From NCBI GenBank assembly GCA_030737835.1, contig JAUJYN010000026.1, positions 1,991,602 through 2,055,601 of the forward strand: 64,000 nt of DNA, written 5' to 3'. Position numbers and translations under genes: made by a program. This DNA comes from Acorus gramineus (lineage: Eukaryota; Streptophyta; Magnoliopsida; Acorales; Acoraceae). The notes beneath the pieces are model-generated. The model did no database searches. It was not told the DNA's origin and saw only the letters and a list, made by a program, of their open reading frames with translations. Positions 46,822 to 58,405 of this stretch are shown in pieces; position 1 is the stretch's first letter, and every line of letters starts with the position of its first letter.

Positions 46822-48062
46822 CCCAAGACATTTGGAGTTTTTGGTGGACCTAACTCTCCTTTTCTTTTTTTTTATAAAGACTTTCTTTTGTGCAATTTTT
46901 GGAGACAATTTTTATACTTATGTTCTTTTATGGGATAATTTTCTGGCTTTTCATGCATGGTTTGGCGTGATCAATCATGGATGTTTAGTGTTTGAATGGT
47001 TTTTTAATGGTGGATGTGTATGTGTGCGAATAAATTTTGGTTTTCTCAAGTTTGATACATGGATGAACATATGATTTTGAAATATAGTTGTTTTTAGAAG
47101 CATACTTATATAGGTTTTATGAATGTGTATGTGTATGAAATGCGTGTATGCAATTTTTAGAAAGAAATATTCCTAATAGGTTTCAAAGGCATGAAGAGTT
47201 GATTGTCAATGGGACTGACAGTGCAGAGTGAGGGGCGGCTAGTTGTGTTTAGCCACCCCAAGGCTGGTAGAATTTATCTGTAGGGCGACGGCTAGTTGAT
47301 TGTTGCCGTCTGGTGTAAGGCGGCTAGACGGGTTCAGCAGCCCCTGACCTGGAACAAATTTTCTGATTCCATTGTCTTGTTGTCATTGTTGAGAGTCCTA
47401 TGAGTGTTTGGTCAACCTCTAAAACCTGCAAAAAATATTCTATCCATGAACCAAGTGTTCAATCTGTTGGGATTGTGCCCCTGCACTGACTTTCGAGCCC
47501 CTCTTGCTTGAATTGTCAAGGGCTACAACCCATCTAAGGTAATTTAAAAGTAAAGCAAGGGAAAAAAAAGGTGCAAGAAGCCGCGTCCGGCAAACAAAAA
47601 AGGGAGCCTAAGTGCCTCTAAGTGTGAGGATACGTGAGAATGGAAAAATCTCAAGTGTGCATGAGAGTGGGGCAGTTTTCCTTCTCAAATGTGTGGAAGG
47701 GTATGAAATGAAAGTAATAGGGGAAATTTTCTTTTGGTATGCGAGTCAATCGTGGTATTTTGGAAAAATTGAATGCCTAAATGTTTGGAAAAGAGAAATA
47801 CAATCTTATGCATAAGTGTGAGTCACATAAGGGAGCATTTTAATTCTTCAAAGGATCTTTGATGCGGGAGGGCAATGTTTTCAATTTCCTAAAGTAAAAA
47901 CACCATTAAGTCCTTGAAGAGGGGCCCTTGTGGTCACCTATGTCCAAACCAGGATTGTATTTGAAAGGTATTGGCTTCAGGTGTCAATTTCTCAAGTTCA
48001 TGGTTCTCAAATGCTTGATCATATTATTCTAAACATGCTAGGAAATCCATGAATGCACTAGG
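46822..48062. other. Unassigned sequence, partly Tat-related
   Basis: T-rich, no convincing frame. GAGGGGCGGCTAGTTGTGTTTAGCC at about 47230 recalls the hairpin motif of the LTR at 45029, so part may be old Tat-like noncoding sequence or 3' sequence of the gene fragment. It ends at CTAGG before the next LTR. Confidence 0.4.
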
Positions 48063-50600
48063 TGTCACGCCCCAGGGCGGCCGTCCCCGAGACGCGACAA
48101 TGGTATATATGATATCAGCAGTCTATACAGGAGGTCAATAACATACTCTAAACAACATCAAAAATGACAACACAGACAACAATGAGGCTGACATAATATA
48201 TACACAAATAGCGGAAGCTAAAAGACTGAGTCTGTAATTCAAAAGACATATTACAGACCCGATACATAATCAACTGTCTTGTGAGAGCCAATATATACAA
48301 CGACATCCAAATATAATACAAACGTGTGCCCAAGCACGAAATACAATACATACAATCAAAGGGGGATGCTGATGGCCTCTCACTCGCAGAACGTGACGCT
48401 GCTCCGCTACTGCTGATGTGGCTCGGGGAGCTCCTCCTTCAGATCCGACTCAGATAGCCACCACCAAGACCACCACCACCAAGATCTCTTCTCAGCCCAA
48501 GAATGGCTGAAAAACAGAGGAGAAAGGGAGCTAAGAGAGGAGGTCAACATAGGGGAAATCCAAAAACAAAACCATGGAAAGGTAGATCGGGTCCTCACCT
48601 TCCTTTTCTTCTTCAATGGCTTTCCAATTCAACCACTCCTACTAGCTCTAAAGGGGGATTTAAAGAGAGGGGATTGAGGGTTTGTGAGTGAGTGAGAGAG
48701 AGAAGAAGATGAATAGAAGGGGGCACTATTGGTGGGCGTGGACCTCACTTAAAGGCCACACACACACACACACACACTCACACTTAGAAAAATTAGGTTT
48801 AGGTGAACTTTGACCTTAGTCAACCCATCCACACAAACAAACAAAACCAATTGACCAAGTCAAGGGTCAAACTTGACTTGGTCAAAGTCATCTTTGACTT
48901 GGTCAAGTCTCCCTATGACTTTTCGCTTGGTCTCGCTCGGCCTCCGAAACCACCCGCACGGCCACCCGACCGCCCGGACGCGCCGCCGCGCCTCAGCCCG
49001 CGCACCCCGCACGCCTCGCGCCGCCCGCGAGCACCCCGTGCGCCCCCGCGCGCGGCGCCTCGCCTCGCGCGCACCACCACGACCTCGCCGCGCCCCGCGC
49101 GCACCGCCCGCGCGCACCCCCGCCTGCACTGCGCCCCAGCGCAGCGCCCAAGACTGCCTGCCGCACGCCCGAGTGCCCCGCGCCCCACGCGCAGCACCCG
49201 CGCGCGCCCTGCCCGCCTGGCGCCCAGCGCCCCGGGCCCTAACCCAGCACCCAGCACCCGCAGCCCAGCACCCCGGCGCTCAGCGCCCAGCACCCGGGAC
49301 CATCACCCAGCGTCCACGCGCACGCCCGCCACGCACCCAGCGCGCCTGGGAGCACGCGCTCAGCGCGCCTGCCAGCTTGCGCGCGCTGCTGCCCGCGCTG
49401 CCTGCCTGCGCGCGTCGCCGAGTGGCCCGAGCCCTATTCGCCTACCCACCCGAGTACCGTCCGCCTGGTGCCCGAGCACCCCCTGCCAGCTGCCCGGGCA
49501 TGGCCTGCCCAGCCGGCCTGCCCTGCTCGCGCAGCCCGCAGTCTGCAAGCTCCGCACGCCTCCCCCTGCACCCCCCGAGCGCACGCCCGCGCGCGCACCC
49601 GCGCGCACGCGCTCGCGCGCCCAGCAAACTGGTGCACCTGCTCCTGACTACCCGGCCAGCCCCACCCAGCGCGCCCAGCATGCCTGCGCACAGCACGCCC
49701 AGCACTCGCGCCTGCTGGCCACCATCTCCCCCCGACTGCATGCCCGCGCGCATGTCCGCGCGCACGCACGCGCGCGCCTGCCAAACAGCCTTGCCAGCCG
49801 CGCCAGCTGCTGCTGCCCTACCCGAGACAGCCACCACCACTGCCCAAGGCCACCTCCCACCCATTCCCGAGCACCTCCACCACCACCCACCGACCTCCGA
49901 CCACCTCCACCGCCCTCCGACGGCCACCCACAGCCGCCGACCTCCACCCAACCCCAAAATCCACCTCCTAGCATACATCTATGCAAGAAAAGAGGGGAAA
50001 AAGGCTACCAAGGGGAGGAAGGGAAGTCCGGACGCTCTCCGCGCGCCGAAACCTTTCCCCAAGGGCTTCCACCGCCCGGATCTCGCTCGGCCTCCGAAAC
50101 AGCTCCGATCAGAGGAGAAAAGAGGGTGGATGGGAAAGCTAGGATCGCCGGAATCGGGATTTGAAGACACCGGAGCGTAGATCGGGACCCGATCTACACT
50201 TCCCGTGCTTTAGGTTTTAAGCTTTGAGGGCTCTAGGGGGCTTGAAAGTGAGAAAAAGAGAGAGGGGAGAGAGAAAATGCTCAAGGTCGGGGATGATGAA
50301 CAGTAACTCGGGATTTTAGATCCCACTTATTTATAGTGCGCGACTTAAAAACCCGGATACGCCCCGGAACTGCGAAATTTTTGTAAACGATGCCGGAATT
50401 CGATGAAATTTTCGTGAGAGGTCTAAAATGGCACCAGGACACCAAATATGCAGTCAGATTTCCAATCGGAGTCCTCTAGCTCAGGACGATAGCTAACAGT
50501 CCAAAAAATTAGCGGTTCCGATAAAAAACCGGTAAAAACCGAAAAACTGCCAGAATGCTCCAACGGTTACCAGCAGGCTAAAAGTGACATATATATAACA
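48063..50600 (-). mobile_element. Family A LTR, rearranged (chimeric)
   Basis: Both LTR ends are present (TGTTATATATATGTCAC on the minus strand at 50600, GGGGCGTGACA at 48063), but no PBS or PPT is adjacent and the flanks CTAGG and GGACC differ, so it is not a simple solo LTR. The left part (48063-48930) follows the solo-LTR variant, including the AC run and GACTTGGTCAAAGTC. The right part (48950-50600) follows the 1281-type LTR with its CpG-rich block. TCTCGCTCGGCCTCCGAAAC occurs at the join (48930) and again at 50081, suggesting a repeat-mediated rearrangement or template switch. Confidence 0.8.
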
Positions 50601-50714
50601 GGACCGTTCTGGTGCCGAGGCCACTTGGGAGCACGAGGACGCCATGCGTGGCGCATATCCGCATCTTTTCCCTTCCTAGATGCTTTTGTATTTATTTTGT
50701 GGATAAAATTTCCT
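50601..50714 (+). pseudogene. 3' end of a Gypsy integrase
   Basis: The frame DRSGAEATWEHEDAMRGAYP followed by HLF is the well-preserved integrase tail of a family A element, better conserved than the tails at 4440 and 11880. It is cut at its 5' side by the minus-strand LTR at 50600. The noncoding stretch to the PPT (50716-50729) follows. Confidence 0.8.
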
Positions 50715-50715
50715 A

Positions 50716-50729
50716 AGGGGGGAAGAATG
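50716..50729 (+). other. Polypurine tract
   Basis: AAGGGGGGAAGAA next to the LTR start at 50730, showing that LTR to be a 3' LTR. Confidence 0.85.
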
Positions 50730-51614
50730 TTATATATATGTCACTTTTATCCTTCTGGTCACCTTTAGGACAATTCTGGCAGTTTTTCAACTTTTTCTTT
50801 TTTCGATCGGAACCGCTAAAATTTTAGACTTTTGGCTATCATCATGAGTTTGAGAACTCTGATTGAAAATCTAACTGCACATTATGTGTCCTGGTGCCAT
50901 TTCAAGCCACTCACGAAAATTTCATCGAATTCTGGTAACATTCAGAATTTAGCAGTTTCGAATCGTATCCGGGTTTTGACCAAGCGGAAAGTCATGGGGA
51001 GACTTGACCAAGTCAAAGATGACTTTGACCAAGTCAAGTTTGACCATTGACTTGGTCAAATCATTTTGTTTGTTTGTGTGGTTGAGTTGACTCAAAGTCA
51101 ACCTCACCAAAACCCTAAGTGTGTGAGTGTGTGAGTGTGCGTGCCCAAGTGGGTGTCCCCCCTTCTTTCTTCTTCATCTTCTCTCCCTCTCTCACTCACA
51201 CACAAAAAAATCACTCACTCCCCTCTCTTTGTTTCCCCCATTGGAGCTAGAAGAAGAAGAGGAAAAGGAAAACCCTAGAAGGGAAAAAGATCGGTAAGAG
51301 TGAGAGGCCATCAGCAATCCCCCTTCTTGATTGTTTGTATTGTTATCCGTGCTTGGGCACACGTTTGTATTTTGATGTCGTTGTATATATATTGGCTCTC
51401 ACAGGACAGTTGATTATGTATCGGGTCTGTAATACGTCTTTGAATTACAGACTCAGTTGTTTAAGCTTCCGCTATTTGTATATATTCTGTCAGCCACCTT
51501 ATTGTATCTGTTGTCATTTCGGTGTTGTTTAGAGTATTTTATTAATCTCCTGTATAGACTGCTGATATTATATATACCTGCCACGTCTCGGGGACGGCCG
51601 CCCTGGGGCGTGAC
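50730..51614 (+). repeat. 3' LTR of family A (variant), internally deleted
   Basis: 885 bp with both LTR ends. Follows the solo LTR (39267) to GGTAAG (51298), then jumps to AGTGAGAGGCCATCAGC, losing about 1.65 kb that includes the CpG-rich block and the mini-exon. The retained donor-like GGTAAG shows that this is a DNA deletion, not a spliced copy. Confidence 0.88.
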
Positions 51615-53039
51615 ACATACAAGGCCTTTATCATACAAGCACACAAAGTATACCCTAACATGTGTTGGATATCACAAACTTAAAAGGGAAGGGTTAAGCG
51701 CGATCTCGCACACCAACAGGCGCATGCCAATATTCCCAAACGAACCTGAGTCATGTAGGAACCACATCTACTTACTCATTTCGTACAAAGAGAGAGGGCG
51801 AGAGGGAGCTCATCATCTCTTTAAGGTTGTCATAGCTTTGCCCCATTAGCATGGACGCAACAACTACACCACGCTCTCAATTCTTATCCCAAGGGAATAT
51901 TAGGCATGTGGCCGTTTATTAACCCAAGTATAATTATGCTGGGTATTACTAATAATATGGTAGTATTACTAGAAGGGACTACCTAAGTCATGCCATATTC
52001 TATACACCCATATAAACACACAAGATACATGCAAACATGATCATTCATACATGAATACAATACATAGGCAAGTATATTGTAGAATAGGAAGTTCTACGCA
52101 ATATACGAGCTATACAAATCTAGCATGCAAATATCTAGAATATTATGGGTTAGTCAAGGTGCCCAACGGATGCGCGACGCACGACTACGTGCATCCAACG
52201 CTTCCTGAAGGGTTGGATCGAACCACTCACCGATACACGGGTCCTCGCACATCCGACCGACAAGATTTGCAAGGCAAAGGTATCAAAAAGGGGGGAATAC
52301 TCCAAACAAAGACTACCCAACTCTTGATAGTTTCCACAACATGCATAACAACTCCTTGACACACAATCTAGCAAAATTGCTAAACCTGCCGCAACCAGCC
52401 CTACTATTTGATCTCCACATAACTAAATACACATCCAACAATTATGAAATAAATCATACACATTTCCTGACATGTTGGGATCATAATCCATGAAGACATC
52501 ATCACCTAATTTTGCCTCTACAAGCCCGAAATAAAATATTTCCAGAAGCAGGTCAATTCCCACGCGAATCTGGACAGGCCATGTAAAACAGGTTCTAACT
52601 TACAACACAGATATCATAATGACCCCAAATTTCATATATAATATATAGACACATGAAGGATCATATCACATGCGGACACAATCCCAAAAATATGCCTGTA
52701 AATACTATTTGCACAGAAATCTTTACAAGACATAGATCTGCCTTACCAAAAGAAGAGGAGGGAAATGGGGAGATGCGGGGCTCTCGACACACCCACAACC
52801 ACCTCAACCACCACCACCACTACCACCACCTCATCAGCATCTCCTCAAGCCTTTCTTGGCTGAAAACAGGGGGGGTAAAGGGGGCATGAGAGGGAGATAG
52901 AGAGAAGGGAATCAACAACAACCACAACAACAACAACACACACACTCACCTTCTTGCACTCTCTCTTGTGCTTCTTCTTCTTCTTTTCCTTCTTCAACAA
53001 CACACACACAAAAAAAAATAGAGAGGGAGAGGGAGAGAC

Positions 53040-53102
<63 letters not shown>

Positions 53103-53500
53103 CTTGGGGAGGGGGGAGGCGAGTGCAATGGAAAAAGAGGGAGGTAAACATAACCTAGTCTCACCCTCTAACACTCAAAAATAACCAAGGGGTTGCTTAA
53201 CCATTAAGCAAGGGGGGTTGAGGTTACTTAAGGTCACCATATTCACCAAAATATCTGACACAATTCGACCAACAAAACCAAGAACTCTCAAAACCCGGAT
53301 ACGGTTTGGAACTGCATATTTTTTCAAAACGTTACTGGAATTTGATGAAATTTTTTTGGGTAGTACAAAACGGTACCAGGACCCATAATAAACAGTTAGA
53401 TTTTCAATCAGAGTACTCCAACTCCGCAAGTAGCTTAACACAAAAATTTTATCGACTTCGATAAAAAAAAAATAAGGCTACAAATGACACAGGCATAACA
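51615..53500 (-). repeat. Family B LTR, left part missing
   Basis: Minus-strand LTR starting TGTTATGCCTGTGTCA at 53500. It matches family B LTR interior (compare 56425-58392), including GCGCGATCTCGC and the diverged mini-exon region near 52215-52265, but breaks at 51615 where the A LTR ends. To its right is the Tat-like pol fragment with no PBS or PPT, so that is its outer flank. Confidence 0.85.
53046..53098 (+). repeat. (AG)n microsatellite
   Basis: A pure AG run of about 53 nt within the family B LTR, the longest dinucleotide run in the window. Confidence 0.95.
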
Positions 53501-54734
53501 CTGTCTTGATGGCATGATTTGCTTAAGTACTAGCTCCCCAATTTTAAATCTTCTCTCTATTACTTTCTTTTCAAATGCCCTTGCCACCCTCCTCTGGTAG
53601 GTTTAGGCATGGTCTGCGGCCCTTAACCTCTTCTCGTCTAACAGTTCGAGGCGTAGCATGAGCGCTTCTCTTCTCTCTTCAATTTGCAGGTCTTATTCTA
53701 ATACTAGTTTTAAGGATGGGATAAGGATCTCTTAGGGTACAACTGCTTCTACCCTGAATGCGAGTGAATATGGGATCTGGCCGGTTGGTGTATGGATAGA
53801 GGTTCGGTAAGCCCAGAGAGCATCAAGTAACTTGTCTAGCCAGTCAGTAGCTTTGTGGGTTTCTACTATCTTTTTTATGATCCTGAGTAAGGTTTTGTTG
53901 GTAGCCTCTACTTTTCCATTTCCCTGGGGGTAATATGGTGTGGAGTGATGGAGTTCTATGTGATGTTTATCACACAGGCCTCAGAATTCTTGGGAAATGA
54001 ATTGTGGGCCATTATCTGTTATGATCATCTTGGTGGTGCCGAACCGTGCGAGGATATGGGTGCGGACAAAACGGGCCAAGGTGGAGCTTTTGATCAATAC
54101 ATAGGACTCGGCTTCGGCCCATTTGGTAAAATATTCTGTGGTAGTGAGGATAAAAGCCTTTTGAGTGGTATTTTCTACAGTGTCTCGGAATGGTCCTACC
54201 ACATCTAGTGCCCACATAGAAAATGACCATATTGAAGTCATGGGGTGCAAGGAAGATGCTGGTGCATGTATTTTGTTGGCGTGAGTTTGACACTGGATAC
54301 AACATCGAACGTATTTGTTGCAGTCACCTTCAAGCGTGGGCCAGTAGTAACCAATCCTTAGCACCTTCTTTGCCAGCATTTGAGCATTGACATGGCCCCT
54401 ACATACTCCGTAGTGAGCTTCTTCTATGATGGTGTATGCTTCTTCATCGTCCAGGCATCTCAGTAACTCCCCGTTGAAGGATGCTCAAAAAAGTATTCCT
54501 CCTCGGAGGCAGTATTTGGTTGCTAGACTTTTAACTGTCCTCTGATTGCTGTTGGTGGCATATTCTGGAAATGATCCATCTTTGAGGTAGTTTTTGATAT
54601 CAAAATACCATAGATTTCTATCATCCATATCTTCTAGTTCGAGAGCTAGGATATTTGTGGTACTAGTGTTTCTTTCTACTTGGTTTAAGAGGTCTTGAGT
54701 CCTACAGTTTCGAAGTTCAGTGGTAGGTACTTCT
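53501..54734 (-). pseudogene. Tat-like pol fragment (integrase)
   Basis: Down the minus strand from 54734: RNase H/integrase linker, HYGVCRGHVNAQML (zinc-binding histidines), GYYWPTLEGDC and CCIQCQTHA (cysteines), then the catalytic core with LDVVGPF, ITDNGPQFISQEF and, further on, STPYYPQGNGKVEATNKTL, LWAYRTSIHTPTG. All three DDE positions are identifiable. In-frame stops at 54485 and 53981 and another near 53740 break it. IHAP..LHPMTSIWSFSMWALDVVGP is the Tat/Ogre-type pattern, distinct from the A/B and Athila integrases. It is cut on both sides by family B LTRs. Confidence 0.88.
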
Positions 54735-57700
54735 TGTAACGCCCCAGGGCGGCCGTCCCCGAGACGTGGCAATAATAAAATATGAGCTATCAATACCTGA
54801 GGTCAATAAAGACTCCAACAACAACACACAAGGTGGCAAAGCAAGGATAATGATAACTGACTGAAAAGCAGAAGCATAATATATAAACAATCTCTATAAA
54901 CCAAAAACATTATTACAAACTCGAATACACAATCACTGTCTTGTGAGAGCCAAGTTTAGACCAAAGAAAATACAACCTGTGCCACATGCACGATTTACAA
55001 TACATACAATGACTCTAGGACTGCTGAAAGCCTCACACTCGCAACCCGCCGGAAGAACGCTCCACGCCCATAAGACCACACCACAGAAAAGCTCCAGCTC
55101 CACGCCCAACACTGCCCCTGAAAAGAAACAGTATGCGAGGGGTGAGCTACAAGCTCAGTGAGTGGCTAGAAACCAATCACCATACAACAGTTCAATACAT
55201 AAACAATTTCCTTTCCATGTAAACATGGGTGGAAACCCATGGATAACAGGGTCACACGGCGGCGCGACCAACCTCACCCTCACCCTCACTCCCGGAGGGA
55301 GACTCTTGGGACTTTTGGGGAGAGACCATACCGTTGGTCGAGGAGACCCGGGATTACTGGTATACGCAACACTATTGGATCATCAACCTCACCCTCACCC
55401 TCACTCCCGAAGGGAGACTCTTGGGACTTTTGGGGAGAGACCATACCGTTGGTTGAGGAGAGCCAGGATTACTAGTCTACGCAACACAACAGGATCATCT
55501 ACATCGAGATAACTGCCCAACGATGTCTTTAAACATCGATACGAGACCGGACCCAACAACTATGGGAACGGACGAACAACGAATGGGTCACGAGGCGACG
55601 TGTCTTCACCTCATCCTCACCCTCGCTCCCGGAGGGAGACTCTTGGGACTTTTGGAAGAGACTTAGACTGCTCTACACCCTTGGTCCACCGGTAGCCCTT
55701 TCCCCGGGTAGTCACTCCCACGATTAGTACACTTCTGAACGCCTCGGTGGTACCTACGGATGGGAGCCCTCTGTCAGGACATCTTTTCCAACGCCGAGAT
55801 GTTCCTACATCGGAAATAAAAAAGGGGAGAACGATTCCACACTCACAATATCATTCGTTAATCCTCTTCCGCGTAGCCTCTACCTGGTAAACTCCCATGA
55901 TCAGTACGCTCTCGAACGCATTGGTGGTACCTACGGATGGGAGCCCTCTGTCATGACAGCTACAACTCGGCCCTCTTCAACACGGACGACATTGGGAGCA
56001 AACATTCCATGTTCGCAAAGCTAACCCAATGGAGAAAAAACTACTCTCGATAATCACTTATCGAGATATCGAATACTACTGTACTCCCACACCGTTGCGT
56101 CGCTCGGACACAGGGGGGTGTCACGCCCCAACTACCGGCTTAACAATCCGATAAGATAATGAATTCTCCTGAATTCCAAACGAGTGCATCGCTCGGATGC
56201 ACGGGGCGATTACATCGCTAGCGCTCTAACTAATAAGGTACAACCCGACAGTGGGTCATACCCACGCCTATCCCAGAGAATTTTATATATCTAGGAGAAT
56301 TTTATATCTAGCTATGTGCATGAACCATATGCACAATCATCTAATAATTATAGGGACACTCCCTAACATGGATTTACATCATAATAAATCATACAACATG
56401 CATACATGGTCATTAATCACATAAGCACACAAGGCCTAACTTAAACATGTGTTGGATATCACCAACTTAAAAGAAAGGGTCAAGCGCGATCTCGCGCACT
56501 AACAGATGCATGCCAATATTCCAAACGAACCTGAGTCGAGTAGGAAATCGCATCTACTTACTCAGTTCGTTCAGATGAAGAGGGTGGGAGAGATCATCAT
56601 CTCATGAAGCTGGTCATAGCTTTGCCCCATTAGCATGGGCACAGCAACTACACCACGCCCTCGAATGTTATCGCAAGGGAATATTAGGCAGGTGCCCGTT
56701 ATTAACCCAAACTTATTCATGCTGGATATTCCAATTAATATGGTGGGAGTAGTATTACAATACTACCTAAGGCATGCCATATTCTATACATCCATGCAAA
56801 TTAATACATGCCCACACTATAGGGGATCATGCAACACAGTCATTCATACATGAATACAATACATGTATATAAGCCTAGCATGCAAGATATCTACATATTA
56901 TAGCTTAAGCATGGCCATACTACTTATCTACACAAGTAGTATAGCTAGGGGCCCCATCGATGCACGACGCGCGGCTACGCGCGTCGAGCGCATCCCGTGG
57001 GGGGGATTGCATCAAACCACTCACCGATACCCGGATCGCCGCGCGTCCGGTCTACGAGATCTGCAAAACACAACCAATGATCCATAATTAAATTATGGAA
57101 CCTCCTATCACACATATAAGCTTACTTCATGAAGACCCTAACCCCTGATACTTCCATATTATCACCCAAGACACATGCAACCAACTCCTTGACACTCAAC
57201 CAAGCAAAACTGCTAAACCTGCTGCAACCAGCCCTACTAATTGGTCTTCACAGCACCCAATACACTTCCAAAAATTATGAAATAAATCATGCACATTCTA
57301 TGATATGCTGGCATCATAATCCATGAAGACATTAGAACCTAATTTTGCCTCTACAAGCCCGAAACAAATCATTTCCCGAAGCAGGTCAATTCCTACGCGA
57401 ATCTGGACAGGTCATGCAAAACTGGTTCTAACTTATACCACAGATATCATAATGAACCCAAATTTCATATATAGCATCTAGACACATAGTTTATAAAATC
57501 ATGAGAAGACATAATCCTAAAAATATGCCTCTAAATACTAGATTCACTGAGATCTTTAAGAGACAGTGAGCTGCCTTACCAAAACAGGGGGAGGGAAATG
57601 GGGAGATGCGGGGTTATCGACACACCCACGACCACCTCAACCACCACCACCACTACCACCATCTCTTCAGCCTCTCCACCAGCCCTTCTTGGCTGAAAAA

Positions 57701-58392
57701 CAGAGGAAAACATGAGGGGAGGCATGAGAGGGTTGGAGATGGAGAAGGGAAAGAAACAACACATACACACACACAAACTCACCCTAGCTAGATCATCCCT
57801 TCATACACTATTCATCTTCTCCTTCACCTTCTCCTTCCTTTGCTTCTTCCTCCTCCTTCTCCACACACAAAGAGAGGAAAAAGAGACCAAGAGAGGGAGA
57901 GAAAGAGAGATCCATGAGTTGGGAGAGAGGGGGAGAGAGAGAGGGCAAAAAGGTCTTTTTCATGCCCAAATAGTGCCTAGGGGTGACCTTAAGGGGGGGT
58001 GAGGTTAGGGTTAGGCTCACCCACTCACATAACCAATAACCAAAGGTTTCTTCACCCCTAAGCAAGGTGGGGGTAAGGTTACCAAGGGTCACCACATCCC
58101 CAAAATATCTCACACTATTCGCCCAACCAGGAACTCTCGAAAACCTGGATACGATTCGGAACTGCATATTTTTCCAAACGTTACCGGAATTCGATGAAAT
58201 TTTTATGGGTAGTACTAAACGGTACCAGGACCCATAATATGCAGTCAGATTTCCAATCAGAGTACTCTAACTCCCGCAGGTGGCTAAAAACTAAAATTTT
58301 AGCGACTCCGATCGAAAAATTAAAAAGGCCCTGAATGACCCAGAAGTGACCAAGGCTTAACCGAAATGGCTCCAAATGACACAGGCATAACA
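54735..58392 (-). repeat. 3' LTR of a second family B element
   Basis: 3658 bp, TGTTATGCCTGTGTCA at 58392 to GGGGCGTTACA at 54735; the usual TGACA end is changed to TTACA on the element strand. A PPT follows. It closely parallels 20102-23725. The preceding CTTCT is the expected duplication; its partner is outside the window. Confidence 0.92.
55270..55500. repeat. 115-bp tandem duplication in family B LTR
   Basis: Two units starting AACCTCACCCTCACCCTCAC at 55270 and 55385, each with GGGACTTTTGGGGAGAGACC. The LTRs at 20102 and 37235 have one unit. Confidence 0.88.
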
Positions 58393-58405
58393 TTCTCCCC
58401 CCCTT
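58393..58405 (-). other. Polypurine tract
   Basis: On the plus strand TTCTCCCCCCCTT; AAGGGGGGGAGAA on the element strand, one base changed from the other copies. Confidence 0.82.

Noticed and set aside
48058..50605. Simple solo LTR at 48063-50600
   Set aside because: Flanking pentamers CTAGG and GGACC differ and the right flank is the pol stub of another element.
50730..51614. Reverse-transcribed spliced LTR (intron loss)
   Set aside because: The donor GTAAG is retained and the right edge is not the TTGCAG or CTCCAG acceptor, so the gap is a deletion.
53501..54734. Tat-like pol fragment as the same element as the Tat-like LTR at 45029
   Set aside because: For a minus-strand element pol must lie to the left of its 5' LTR; this fragment lies to the right, so it is a different copy.
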